NCBI GenBank assembly: GCA_038501625.1
Contig: JAZAYU010000009.1
Span: forward strand, 3,905,001-3,969,000
Direction: 5' to 3'
Length of the DNA stretch: 64,000 nt
DNA from: Corbicula japonica
Lineage: Eukaryota; Mollusca; Bivalvia; Venerida; Cyrenidae
Part shown: positions 29,490 through 44,400 of the stretch, piece after piece
Layout of the letters: every line of letters starts with the position of its first letter
Position numbering within the stretch: position 1 is the stretch's first letter
Position numbers and translations under genes: made by a program
The notes under the pieces: model-generated
What the model was told of the DNA's origin: nothing
Seen by the model: the letters and a program-made list of their open reading frames with translations, nothing else
The model's database searches: none

Positions 29490-32400
29490 ATGTCGTCCCC
29501 AAGCAATGGGATTTACATTATCCAGGGGGAGATATCCCTGGTGGTTACAGCCATGCGGAGGTCCTCACGGTGGAGTGCGCATTCCCAGAGAGATGAAGAG
29601 GGCGACCCTTTGCTTGGTAGCTTCTCACAGCTGAAGGATATCCTCAACAATATTACAGGTAAGAGATTATGATAGGTTAGGTGGCTTTCTGGTTATTTCT
29701 CATATCAGAAGAATACTCCCAACAAAATTGCCTGTAAGAGGGAATGATGTTTATGTTAGGGAAAAAAATTACTTGGATTTTTTTTGTTGTTCAATGTGAA
29801 AGAGATACTTTTAGGCTTCCACGATGATTTGAACCTTACTTCTCTAGCTCAATCAATTAACTATTATTGTGCGACCAAGGTCACCTTTTATGGACACTAC
29901 AACAAAAAACTGTTGAAGATGTACACATTTGCAGAGACATATGCAAGTTAGACTGTCATGGCTGAAGGGCATTTCCATAACAATAAATAAAAAATTTGAA
30001 TTTTACAATTTAAACTTTGAATTTAAAAATGCTTAGGTTTTCACACAAAGATTTGTGGATAAGTATGTTTTAATAAGTAATGTTTTTGCTGACAGTCATG
30101 CTTGGGAAATCAGTAAAGTAAATGACTGTAAATAATCCTTAGATGCTGAAATTCATAAAAGAATGCAGAGTAAATAAATCAGGACAGATTTTCAGTTTTG
30201 TATTTTATGTAATGGACAAATACCTGTAGCTTACATATATAAATATACTTTTACAACATAAACAATTTGAAAACATATAAATTATGAAAAGTTGTCAATG
30301 TACTGTTAGCCCACACCATAAAGGCATACAGATAGAGAGAAAAGGGATATACCAAATTTACTTGCCGTTTCAGAGTTGAGTGAAGTAGAGCCAAATGCTT
30401 TCCTTAGTCCGTTCCTGGAGGTGATCAGATCAGAGGACACAACGGGGCCAATAACGGGGTTAGCTTTGACATCTGTCAATAAATTTCTATCCTATGGGCT
30501 TGTAGGTAAGAACCTGAAGTTTTTGAAACAATTGAATAGTCATACAGTGAAGTATGGTGGAAAAACTCCGCTCCATATTTTTATTCTTGCGACATCATTC
30601 TAGTGGTTCATTGTTACTGTGAATGCATTTATTTTCATGTGCATTCGATTTTGTTGGTTTTGGTATGACAGCATTTTAATGGGTTCTTGAATTTGTAATT
30701 ATACATTTTCCAACATCTGCTTTATTAAAAATATGTCTGTGGGATTTGATGTCAAAGAATCCTGTTTTAGTCTTGAGCCACATTACCACATTTGTTATCA
30801 TGTTACCTTGGCATAGAAAATAATGGTAGTTAATGTTTTTGTTGAAAGCAAGAAAGTGTATTCAAAATATTTGTTATGGAGCAAGAGTAAACAATTATCA
30901 ATAGAGTACAAAATCACTAGGAAGGATATTGCATGTTATTTGAGGTGTTAACTTTGTTGAGAAGTTCATTTCTGAATATTATTATAATGGAAAATAAAAA
31001 AGAATGTCTTTTATAGAAAGGTGTTTGCTGTTGTAGTTGTCAGTTGTAGAGGTTACTGTAGAATATAAATTTAGAAGGTTCACTAACCCTTAACCCTTTC
31101 CTGTATAGATACATCTTTTTTGCTAGGGCGAACAGTTTAGATCCAGATCAGCCGGCACATCTGTGCCGTCTGATCAGGATCTAAACTGTTCACTTTTTTA
31201 TTCATTAGGTTATTTCTGACCAAAATGCGACCAGTGCAGATCCTGATCAGACGGCACGGATGTGCCGACTAATCTGGATCTACACTGGTTGCACATGCGT
31301 AAAATGCCTATCTGTACAGGAAAGGGTTAAGGTTTTAAGTGGAGCATTTTTCAGACTTCATCCAATATAGACCAAGATCAGCCTGCACATTTGCAGTTTG
31401 ATCAGGATCTACACTGTTCCCTCTTGAGTCGATAAATTTCTGTAAAACACTCCAGGATATGAAAAATCAATGAACTGTTGAAATTTACATAAAGGTGGGT
31501 CTATTACATTAATTCATTGGATAAAGGGTTAACATTTTTTGTAAACAAACATACACCAGATTGCTAAGTGACCTATTTCTGAAACGAAGCATTGTTCATT
31601 ACTATAAAGGTGTTAAGAACTAATCTTTTACATCATTTATCATCTTCTTACAAAAGTTTATTTTGTTGAAATGTGTTGCACTGTTTATTTAGTAAGTCTA
31701 TTGATCAGCTGACAGCTAGGAATAATTGTATGTAATCATGCATAGAAAAGTCTAGCTGGTAATATAAACTTGTACATTCTATCTTCCTTGTCACTTATTT
31801 TAACTGTTTACGCTGAATGGCCTTTTATCACAAGGGCAACCAGTGTAGATCCAGATCAGCTGGCACATCTCATTATTCTGTCTTTATTATATTTAAAAAA
31901 AATTCCAGTTGTACATAAATTTTACTGTATTACTAACTAGTATTTGAAATTTGATACATAAAGTTATTATATCTGTGCAAGCATTTTAATGTACACGTTA
32001 CCTGCTTATACTCATCTTGCACTTTGCTGCAGTTAAGTTATTTCTTTAGACTGTTTTCTAAGCTGCATTTAATCCTTTACTCCTTGGAATATGGCTGTTG
32101 TCCAAGGTGGAACAGTGTAAATCTAGATCAGCTGACAGGTCTTTACCATCTGATCAGAATCAATGTATGCACACTGTTCACTTTTAATATTTTAGGTTAT
32201 TTCTAACCAAGAAGCGAACATTGCCGATCCGTATCAAACAGCACATCTGTGCCATCTGGTCAGGATCTACACAGTTCACTTTTTTATTCATTGTATCATT
32301 TGTTTATTTCTGACAAAGAAGCGAACATTGCTAATCCATATCAAACAGCACTTTGCACTGCTGATCTGTGTCTACACCAGTTGCAGGACTGATCTGTGTC

Positions 32401-35400
32401 TACACTGGTGAAAAGGCTTTATCTGGGTCTACACAGGTTACATATAGAACATAAACTGTGCATATTACTTAAAAGAATTTATTAACTTTTCAATTTTCTG
32501 TATTCACAGATCCCCATTGTGAGGATGCTCCCCCGGCCATAGAGAACATAGCTGATGCAGTGACTCATGCCAGGTTTGTCGGCACAGATCCCGGCTCAGA
32601 TGAAGTGGTTCTTATGAAAATACTTCATGTAAGAAAACCCCCATAGATTAATGTAATGGCTTAGCTAAGAAAAAAAAGAGTCTACTGTGTTACTGGAGTG
32701 AAAACATTTAATCATGTAAAACAGGGTTGTATACATGATGTTCCATATGGAAGATTGAACTAAATGATCACAACTCATAAACAATTGTAGTAAATACCAA
32801 ACTTTCATGATTTTTCTTATTGCTTGTCTTTCTTTTCAAATGATTCAAATCCTTGCAGTTTTAAAATTCTCATAAGAAATTTACGAATATTTTAGTGATC
32901 ATCAGTTATTAACATTCACTCTTGAACTCAATATGAAAGGATATGTATAACTTTGGGTTTTTCTTTAGATTAATCTGTGAATAGACGCAAAGTTAATTAA
33001 AATTATACTACTATATTGGCATTATGTGATATAACTTTGAATGAGATGATGCTTTGAAGATTACCTATGTCCATGATCATAAAACTAGAATGAGAGACCA
33101 GTCTCAGATTTCAAGCATCTGATTGGCTGAAATTGTGAAGAGTCTCCATTTTAGCCAATCAGATGCTTGAGATTTGAGTCTGGTATCCAGTTTTATGATG
33201 TTGGGTCTTGATGTTTTCAGGTATTGAGAACATTATTACTGTGCCCTGCTGGGATACTGCTGACAAATGAGTCAGTATGTGAGATTATGCAGTCATGCTT
33301 CAGGATCTGTTTTGAAATGAGGCTCAGTGGTAAGCTCATTTATTACTCCACGGGTACACCTTTAATCACAAGCTCCATTAATCTCATGGGCAAACAGTGT
33401 CGATCTGGCTAGATATTATTTAACAAATCTTATATTGAACATTGCCGATCTATATCAGACTGCCTAGATAAGCATGCTGATCTGGATCTACATGGGATAT
33501 ATGGAGTAAATGGCTCAAGCTGTTTTCTAAACTTGAACTGTGGTTCAAGTCTAACTCAAGATCCAAAAAACTGAAATTGGAGACCAGTCTTAAAACTTGA
33601 GGACTCATGATTATAAAACTAAGAATTTAACAAATCTCCATTTCATCCAGTCAGATGCTTGAGATTTGAGACTGGTCACCTTTCTCAGTTTTATAATCTT
33701 TTGTCAAGCTTATGATTGGTCATTTGGGAGACTGAGCTTATTTCCATCCAACCTGCTGATTGAGTCACCTATCTCTGTTTTAATGATCTCTGGTACTTGG
33801 CTGCATGAATTTACATTGTATATATGTGACAGGAAAACAAGTCAGGGCTTTCATATGCCCTGTAAATGGTTTCCAATTAACTTGAAAAATGGAAAGACAC
33901 TCACTTTGTATTGTGTGATTGTCATATTTAGCCAGCTTAGAAAGTTAGCATATTTAAAGTATCTTTGAATATGTCGTGTGCGAGAGTTAGGACTGAAGAA
34001 ACTTTTTATGGCTTTTTCGAGCGTGCGTGAAAACATAGGAAACCCCATCTGCAAGAACAATTTGAGCTGAACCTGGGGTTTCAAATCTCTTAACTAATAA
34101 AACATAAGAATTTTTTACCAGTTCTGGCCCCAAGATTATAAATCTGAGAATAGAGAATAGATATCAGTCTCAAATCTCAAGGATCTCATTGGCTGAAATG
34201 GAGACTGGTTTCAAATCTCGGTTTTATACTCGTCAGCTCAGGTTTTACCAATTTTCTTTAGATCTCTAATGAGTATTGAAACATTTCAGAGTTACTGCGG
34301 AGATCTGCAGAGCACACATTGATGGATATGGTCCAGTTATTATTTACACGACTGCCACAGTTCAAGGAAGATCCAAAATGGACGGCCAATATGAAAAAGG
34401 TACTTGGCTTATCCAGTTTCAGTTTTTAGCTCGACTATTCGAAGAATAGGGGAGCTATCCTACTCGCTCGGGTGTCGCCGTCGGCGTCCGTTAAACAAAT
34501 GTGTTAAACAAAAAATGCACTTTGGTCCATAACTTGAAAACTACTTATGATATCAACTTGAAACTTGGAATATATATTCACCATCAAATTCTACATCATT
34601 ACCAACAACACCCATAACTCTGCTACAAATATTTTTCAAGTTATACCCCTTTCCACTTAAATTTTGCGTTAAGGAAAATATGCACTTTGGTCCATAACTT
34701 ATAAACTACTTGAGATATCAACTTGAAACTTGGAATATATATTCACCATCAAATTCTACATCATTACCAACAACACCCATAACTCTGCTGTCAATATATT
34801 TCAAGTTATGCCCCTTTTTTCTTACATTTTGTGTTCAGCAAAATATGCATTTTGCCCATAACTTTAAAACTACTTGAGATATTGCCTTGAAACTTGAAAT
34901 ATATTTTCACCATCAAAATCTACAAAATAACCAACAAGACCCATAACCGGCTTCCAATATTTTTCAAATTATGCCCCTGTTTCACTTACATTTTGTGTTA
35001 AGCAAAATATACACTTGGCCCTTAACTTTGTTATGAATGGAGGGATTTCAAAATAACTTGGCACAAATGTCCACCATGACAAGGCGGTGTGTCCGCACAA
35101 TACCCATGCCTGTAGATCCAAGGTCAAGGTCACTGTTTCTAAAAATAGAATTTTCTTGTCCAGGCTGTAACTTTGTTATGAATGGAGGGATTTCAAAATA
35201 ACTTGACACAAATGTTCACCATGACAATGCGGTGTGTCGCGTACCATGCCCATGCCTGTAGGTCAAGGTCACTGTTACTAAAAATAGAATTCTCTTGTCC
35301 ATGCTGTAACTTCGTTAGGAATAGAGTGATTTCAAAATAACTTGACACACATGTTCATCATGACAAGGTGGTGTGTCCCGTACCATGCCCATGCCTGTAG

Positions 35401-38400
35401 GTCCAAGGTCAAGGTAACTGTTACTAAAATAGAATTTTCTTGTCAGGGTTGTAACTACGTTAGGAATAGAGTAATTTCAAAATAACTTTGCAGAAATGTT
35501 CACCATGACAAGGTGGTGAGTCGTGTACCATGTCCATGCCTGTAGGTCCAAGGTCAAGGTCACTGTTACTAAAAAAAAGAATTTTCTTGTCCGGGCTATA
35601 ACTTTGTTTTGAATGGAGGGTTTTCAAAAGAACTTGGCACAAATGTTCACCATGACAAGGCGGTGTGTTGTGTACATTTCCCATGCCAGTAAGTCCAAGG
35701 TCAAGGTCACAGTTACTAAAACTTGAATTTACTTGTTCGGGCTATAACTTCTTTATGAATGAAGGGATTTCAAAATAATTTGGCACAAATGTTTACTATG
35801 ACATTGCATTGCATTACCACCAACTTCTTCACAGACATTTCTGTAATGAGAAGACAACAGTGCCACAAATACAAATAATTTACTTGATCTTCAAGTTTAT
35901 GCATATTCTTATAATTACTCGAACATCACTGTCTTTGAAATGCTATTATTCCCATCATTGCACTTGAGTGTCTGAAAACGATGCATAGCGGGGGCATCCG
36001 TGTCCTATGGACACATTTCTAGTTTCACTTATATTTTCACTCAAGTGCACTTCATCGATAACTTTGCAAATACTTAAGGTATCAACTTCAAACTTCCATT
36101 ATATTTTCATTTCAGTTCTTTTTCTGTAACATTACTGAAGTGATTGATATTTGACTAAAAGTAAATGTCTCTAATAAAAAATTACTAACAAGTTTTCTAA
36201 CAAATTCAGAAATATTTTATAGTTATTACCTATTCAGTTTAATATTTATAGTACATTTAGAAATTATTTCTGTTATTTGAAATGAATTTCTCCCTTACCA
36301 TAATCACTTGTTAATATTTTTCCTCATTGCACATGAATGTATGGCCATAGTTGTTATTGTTTTAATCTTCAAATTGCATTTGTTTCAAATGATTCGAATA
36401 GTCGAGCATGCTGTCTCCTCTGACAGCTCTTGTTTTTTATCTCGCTCAGTTCATATGTGTTAACATGCAAGTAAATAACAGATACAATACCTACCAGAAT
36501 TGTTTGTTAATTAATTTTCATTACAGTTTCATTTTAACTTAAATATTTTGTAGAACTTAACTTTAACCCCTTGAGCTAATCTTTTGTCACATTTGTGAAC
36601 AGTTTGTTGTTCAGTTGATTGATTTTTGCAGGCTGTTCTTTGAACGTACATGTAGGAACAAAGAATCATACATTAACACTTTCACCATATATAATGATTT
36701 TATAGCATGTGGTAACAGTGTAGATCCAAATTAGCTGGCTCATCCTTGCTGTCTTATCAGAATGTTAACAGTTCACTTTTGGATTCATCAAGTTATTTCT
36801 GACCCTGAAGATAACAGAGAGGTGCCAGATGATCTGGATCGACACTGTTTGCCCATGCAATAAAGGCTTCAATATGGGGTTCATAGTTAATTTTTGTCAT
36901 TCTTTGATTTCAGTTAAAGATGAGAACTGGAACAGTTGATCAAGCTAGAATGGGGAGAAGGAAGAAATCCCCAAAGGTGAAACCGAAGAAGGCTAAACCA
37001 AGCCTACAGCCCCACCCTGAGCACAGCCCAGAAGCAAGTCCCTCACATGGCTGTTCTGAGACACCCACCTCTAACTTGAGGATGTCTGGTCCAGAAGGCC
37101 ACAGCGAGAACCAGGGAGGACAGGAGGCGGAGCTTGAACAGGCCATGCATGATATGGACAAATCAACTGAGAGTCTTTGTAAAGAGGTGTGGTATTGCAT
37201 GAATAATTTTTAAATTATTGTTAGCACTATCGCATTCAAGGGGAAAGATACGGTAGTATTTCCATGGATACATAACATTTTAAAATGTCGGAAGATGTTC
37301 TGTCACACTGGTCCAGTGTTCTTTTTGCATCAATTTGGATATGTTTTTGCTTTTATTTTGCTTAATTTTAGTCAGAATACATGTTCAAATTCTTGGTTTG
37401 AGTAACCTGAATGGGCCAGATTTTGATATGATCTGATTTATGTCAGCTATGTTGAAAGCAATTGACTGTTTCCTTTTACACACACACAATGTTTGAAATT
37501 TTTACTCTTTGTGAACATGAGGGAGGGGTCAGGTAGTTAGTTTTAATTACATGTATAATGTGGATTTTATGTAATTTTGCTGCGAAATGTATCATTAGAA
37601 TTTATATTTAAACAAACTTCCATTGCAGACAATTTCTGATTCTTGTGTTGCTGACACAGATTCCGGTATTGTTGACACACAGAACCAGACAGAAAGTGGA
37701 GGCCAGGAGAATGAGAGTAGTGTAGACCCTGGCTTAGCTTATGTGCAGGCATCAAGGGAGAGCATTGCTACAACACCTGTCGAAGGAACAACTATGATTG
37801 ACATCGTTAAAGGATTCAGGGTAATTGTCAAATATTGTACTCCTGTGATTCTGTATGAAGACATAAAGTGCATTACAGAATGATCTAAATATTATTGCTT
37901 GAAAGGGCTTCTAAAATGTGTTCTTTGCTCTAATTGGTGAGCAAAGTATTTCATGACAAGTTGCATTAAAGCATTGTGTCCTTAATTATATTTAGTGAAG
38001 GTGGTTTTAAACAATCTTTCTCAATGATTTACATTTATATGATTGTTTAAAAAGTTTTTACTCTATAGCTCTATAGCTTGACATTTAAAGAAGTTTTTTT
38101 ATAGATTTTAAATAAAGCATATATCGTTTCCTATATTGATAAATTGCCTATGTTTTATATTGGATTTTGTTTTAAAGGATGCTGATCAGCAGCAAGATTT
38201 AGAGGTCAGTGAAGGGGAGCAACTACACAGGACTGAATCCAGTTTGGATCTTAAGGTATGCCATATGACTCTTGTGGTATCATTATATTTTGCCGGGGTT
38301 AAATTTTCGTGTATTTCTGGCCAGGTGAAAATTGCAAAATTTAACACCAGACAAATTGGCAGGAACTCCAGTTTAGATCTTATTTATGCTGAATGCTCAA

Positions 38401-41400
38401 TGCTCTGAACCAAATTGTTTTTAATGTTAAATAGAAACTGTCTGTATAAAGACATTTGTAATACCAAAGTGCATGATGAGTCTAAATATTGTATAGTATA
38501 AGACTATTGAAAAGGGAGCACTTCCAGAGACTTTCTTGCAGTTCAGATTTTAAGGTATTTCAGATGTTGAGGGGGTTGTTAATATGTCTAAAATTTAAAA
38601 ATTAATATGTTTTATGACAAAAGCGAGTAATGGAGGTAAATTTACTATCTTATTAGTAAACCTTTTCTGAATGCTTTCAACCTTGCCAGGGCCCAAGATC
38701 ATAAAACTTAATCTGGAGATCAGTCTCAAATCTCAAGCATCTGATTGGCTGAAATGGTGACTGGTTGATTTGAGACTGATCACCAGATTTAGTTTTATGA
38801 TCTTGGGCACAGGTCCTGAAGGGTGCCAACACTAAATAATGAAGCCAATTCTGGAAGTATGAACATCAAAAGAAGCTGTTGTGAAATTAGATGATGTATT
38901 GTAAATTTGGTAACATCATCACAGCTACATAATACTACAGCTGCTTAGTAAGTTTGGTTCTTACACACTTCTTTTTTTAGGAGCACTATGTTCTGACCAT
39001 ACCTGGGGAAGATAGTTTAGTCCGTTCTGCCAGTGAGTTGAGCCTGCCGCAGTCCGAAACCTGGGAAGAAGAGTCAATTAATTCTATGCAGTCAACTTTG
39101 GAATCGGGTACTGTAACATCGGCAGATAGCTCATCATTAGCAGCGGACGAGTCATCATCAGCTACAACAGATGCACCTGATGGCGCCAGTAGTTCATCTA
39201 AAGATAACTTTGTCAATCCTAGGGGTGTGAGGTTTATACCTCACCATCATGGACATGAAGGTATGGCAGATTTACATATACATTGTAATAGGGAATGATA
39301 TCAAGTCTGCAAAATTTTATGCTATGTATGAACTGAGTGTTCATGCAGACAATATACCTTTGCATTACTTCTTTGTGTGTTTCAAACAGACACAAAAGTT
39401 GGAGGAACATTGCTCTTAGGGTAGAGTGTCTGGCTCCAGGTCTTGACATTGCAGGTTCGAATCCCGCCAGGGATTAGATTCTTCTGCATTTTCCACATTC
39501 ACCACTTTAAGTACTAGTTCAATTTGGAAAGCAGTCATCGAGCATGTTCAGTATAAGTTGAAAGTACATTTGTCACAATCGGTATAGAATAAATCAGTTT
39601 AATCTTGCAGCGGTGGCATGTGGTATTAGGTAGTCACCTGGAAATTATCTTCAATAAGATGTTGTCATCAATAATTGAATTTCAATGTGTCTTTCAATGG
39701 AACTTTGAAATTTGAAATATAACAGCTTCTTCAACAAAGCTATATATGACAACAAAAATAATAACTTCCGATGGACAATTTTTTAATTGTGCCCTTTTCA
39801 AATGACTTTCAGCTGAAAGTTTATTTTGCTTATAAGTTTAAAACTTCAAGAGGTGATCAGGCATGAAAAGTGTTTGTGGTGTTGGATTGAAACTAAGATT
39901 TCATTATTATCAGGTGTTATAAGCAGATGACTTGTGATCCATGGCACACCAAACCTGAGTTTATTTTATGATATAGTATAAAATTCGATCTGTAATGTTT
40001 TACAAGTCTTAGATTTTCTGAATTTCTGAATTTTCAGTTTTTATTATTAAACCTTCAGCTTTAAATATTTACACTTCAACTTCGTCCTCTACGATGAAGT
40101 CTTATTCATCTAACGAATCATAATTTCTAATGTTAAACAGTGTGACGTAATAATTAGAAAGGCAAGGCTGAAGTAGAACCGTTCACAATTTATTGGACGT
40201 TGCATAATGTTGTGACATCTGACGTCGCCAAGCACGAACGTTTTGCCACGAGTTGCTGCGAAAAAGCATGCCGTCATTCACTTTGTAGTCAATGTTGCTG
40301 TTCCAACAGCCATTCGAAAAAGCCATAATATCACAAATTCTTCTAATAAGTTCTGTATTAAAGAGAGTATTATGTGTGTAAATATAAGATTGAATCGATA
40401 TTTGATGGTTTTCATTTGGGTATGAATTTTTTAATGTACGCGTGAAGCCCTTCGGGCTTAACACACATTAAACAACCCAATTGTTTTCCATACCCAAATG
40501 AAAACCATCAAATATCGATTCAATCCTTATATGTTGATTTCTTGTTCCAGCCCCACTGATTCCATATGGTTTGCCATGTGTGCGAGAATTGTTCAGATTT
40601 CTGATCTCACTGACCAACCCACTTGACCGCCACAACACGGATGTGATGATACATATGGGCCTCAGCCTGCTGACGGTGGCCCTAGAGTCTGGAGCCGACA
40701 ATATCGGCCAGTTTGCTTCACTGGTGTACTTGGTGAAAGATGATATGTGCAGATTCCTTTTCATGGTATGATAAGAGCTTTTGTTGTAATATAAAACATC
40801 AGTTTAATAATTTGAGATTAAATTTGTTTAAGAAGGTTATTTTTGATTATCACTATATGTCTGCATTTTTAACCACAAACTTCATCACAAATTATTTGAA
40901 TTTATAGACAATGTTAACCCTTTACTCCATGGGATATGGCTTTTATCCTATATGTGCAAACTGTGTTGTGCCATCTGATCAAGATCTACATGTACACTGT
41001 TTGCTTTTTATTCACAAGGTTATTTCTGACCATCTGGCAGTGTAGATCTTGATCAGAGGAACCAGAATTGCCAGCTGATCTGGATCTACAATGGTTGCAC
41101 ACATGATAAAACCATTATATAGGGAGAAATGAGTTGAGCAATTTCTTTTATGCAAAAGTAAGTAATGCTCGAGTTTAAAGGTATATGGTTTAAATTTGTG
41201 TCTTGATAAATTTTCATGTGTAACAAGACGTGTTAGTATCCTTGTAAATTTTTATGTGTAACAAGAGATGTTTATTGTGTAAACATTATCACTGTTAGCT
41301 GTATGTGCCTGTCTAAATTTCAGCTTGTTCAGTCAGAGAGGTTATCCCTGGCGGCAGCAGCTCTCCGTGTCTGTTTTCTGCTGTTTGAATCCATAAGAAG

Positions 41401-44400
41401 TCATCTGAAATTACAGCTAGAGGTACATTCAAACTTATTCATGTCTTATAAATACTATATAAAAAGATGCATTTCTAGTGTTCGTATTATTAACCTTGAT
41501 GAAAATAATTGTTATTTCTGATTGAAGTATTTTGCATCAATTTATTTCACCTCGCTCCATTGACCATCAAAATCTGACAATGGTTGTGCATAATCACTGA
41601 CAGTAAATATTAAATTAAATTCATTTCCAGTAAATATGATAAAATGTAATTATAAACACCATTTCCATTTATAATATTAGAATTTTAATGTAAATATTTG
41701 TCTAAAAATTGGATTTTCATAGTTGCCTAGAAACACATCAACTGGCAACAAAATCAACATTAATTTTGCAATAACAGTGGTTCCATTTTACCCAGGAGAT
41801 GACCCTTTAACTCTTGAAAATTACCAAAAAGCCTTATTTTGAAGGGCCACTTTTCTCTTAGTAGGGGTATTGCAACTATTCTATTACAGAATTCCCTAAA
41901 AATGACAAAAATGACCCTTGAGATTAGCAGCTTGTGGAACCCCTGAATAAAAACCGTATTTCTGCATTTCAAATTTCTTATCAGTTGATAATTGTTTTGT
42001 AGATGTACTTGACCAAACTGAGTGAGATCATCACATCGGACCATCCCAGGATCACGTATGAAGTTCGAGAACTTGCCCTGGAGTCTATCGTACAACTGTG
42101 GAGAATTCCCGGACTTGTCACTGAACTGTATCTCAACTTTGACTGCGACCTCTATTGTACAAACCTGTTTGAGGATTTGACGAAACTTTTGTCTAAGGTA
42201 AGAGAAAGCATATATTAGAATCTAGGGTCTAAATTTGATTCACTTTTTATGCCCCCGCCATGTAATGGCGGAAGGGCATATAGTGTTCACCCTGTCCGTG
42301 TGTCAGTGTGTGTGTGTGTATGTTCGAAAATCATTTCCGCTCTGTAACTTTGTTATTTCTTATTAGATTTTAAAATAACTTGGTATAAATGTTCACCATA
42401 TCGAGACAGTGTGTCACGTACCATAACCATGCCTGTAGGTCAAGGTCACTGTTACTAAAAATAGAATTTTCTTGTCCGGGCTGTAACTTCGTTATGAATG
42501 GAGTGATTTCAAAATAACTTGGCACAAATGTTCACCATGACAAGGCTGTGTGTTGTGTACAATACCCAAGCCGGTATGTCCAAGGTCAAGGTCACTGTTT
42601 CTAAAAATAGAATTTTGTTGCAAAAATCGTGTCCGCTCTGTAACTTTGTTATTCCTTACTGGATTTTAAAATAACTTGGTATAAATGTTCACCATATCAA
42701 GGCAGTGTGTCGCATTCAATACCCATGCCTGTAGGTCCAAGGTCAAGGTCACTGTAACTAAAAATAGAATTTTCTTGTCCGGGCTGTAACTTCTTTATTT
42801 CTTATTGGATATTAAAATAACTTGATAAAAATGTTCACCATATCAAGACGGTGTGTCACATACAATACCCATGCCTGTAGGTACTAGGTCAAGGTCACTG
42901 TAACTAAAAATAGAATTTTCTTGTCTGGGCTGTAACTTCGTTGGGAATAGAGTGATTTCAAAATAACTTGGCACAAATGTTCACCATGACAAGGCAGTGT
43001 GTTGCATACCATGCCCATGCCTGTTGGTCCAAGGTCAAGGTCACTGTTACTAAAAAAAGAATTGTTTTGTCCGGGCTATAACTTACTTAAAAATAGAGGG
43101 ATTTCAAGATAACTGGTCACAAATGTTTACCATGACAAGGCGGTGTGTCGGGTACAATAGCCATGCCTTTAGATCCAAGGTCAAGGTCACTGTTACTAAA
43201 ACTAGAATTTTCTTGTCTGGGCTATAACTTCTTTATGAATAAAGGGATTTCAAAACAACTTGGCACAAATGTTCACCATGACAAAGCGGTGTGTCGCGTA
43301 CCGTATCCATGCCTGTAGGTCCAAGGTCAAGGTCACTGTCACTTAAACTAGAATTTTCTTGTTCGGGCTATAACTTCGTTATGAATGGAGGGCTTTCAAA
43401 ATAACCTTGCACAAAGGTTCACCATGACAAGGTGGTGCGTTGTGTACAATACCAATTCCTTTAGGTCCAAGGTCAAGGTCACTGTTTCTAAAAATAGAAT
43501 TTCTTGTTCGGGCTATAACTTCATTATGAATGGAGGGATTTCAAAATAACTTGGCACAAATGTTTACCATGACAATGCGGTGTGTCGCGTACAATACCCA
43601 TCCCTGTAGGTCCAAGATCAAGGTCACTGTTACTAAAAATAGAATTTTCTTGTTCGGGCTGTTACTTGGTTATGAATGGAGGGATTTCAAAATAACTTGG
43701 CACAAATGTTCAGCATGACAAGGCGGTGTGTCACGTACAATACCCATGCCGGTAGTTCCTTAAAAAGTACATAATTGTGATAATAGAAAATGATAACTTA
43801 TTGCTTACAAATGTAATTGTTTTGAAGGAGAAATAAAAGCTTTGCAAAATACAAACATGTATATATGTTTGTTTAAAATATTTTCATTGCATTACCACCA
43901 ACTTCTTCACTGACATTTCCGTTAAGGCGTTATGAGCAGACAACAGTGCATCAAATACAAATAATTTACTTGATCTTCAAATTTATGCATATTCTTAAAA
44001 TTACTCACACAACACTGACTTTGAAATGCTATTATTTCCATCATTGCACTTTAGTGTCTGACAACGATGCATAGCGGGGGCATCCGTGCCCTATGGACAC
44101 ATTTCTAGTTTACTATTGAGGTCATGCAGCATTTTTCTCTCAACAACAACATAAATACAATTGTCAGTGTAAAAGTTTTTTTTAAGTCTTTTTATGAACC
44201 AATTGATGAATTTTGATGACATATAGACTTAATCTATGACTTCGCATCAGCTTTCACCCTTCAAGTTTCATCATTAATCGGTCCAAAGATTATAAAACTG
44301 AGATTAGAGACTGGCCTTCATTCTCCGTTTTATGATCTTGGGCACAGGTTTATACATTTTTATATTGACCTGTTGATAAGTCAACAGCTGAAGATAAGAT

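Larger units (their letters stand above)
29490..34399 (+). other. GBF1: GBF1 DCB domain block (exons 1-5, residues 1-213)
   Basis: The N-terminal dimerisation/cyclophilin-binding (DCB) region is a helical HEAT-like domain that mediates GBF1 self-association and contact with the HUS region. Exons 1-5 are very conserved, for example [17 protein letters not shown] (residues about 125-140) and [20 protein letters not shown] near the end of exon 5. Exon 5 begins at 34290, 50 bp after a palindromic repeat. The intron that follows (34400-36913) is mostly a 2.0 kb tandem-core element. Confidence 0.9.
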
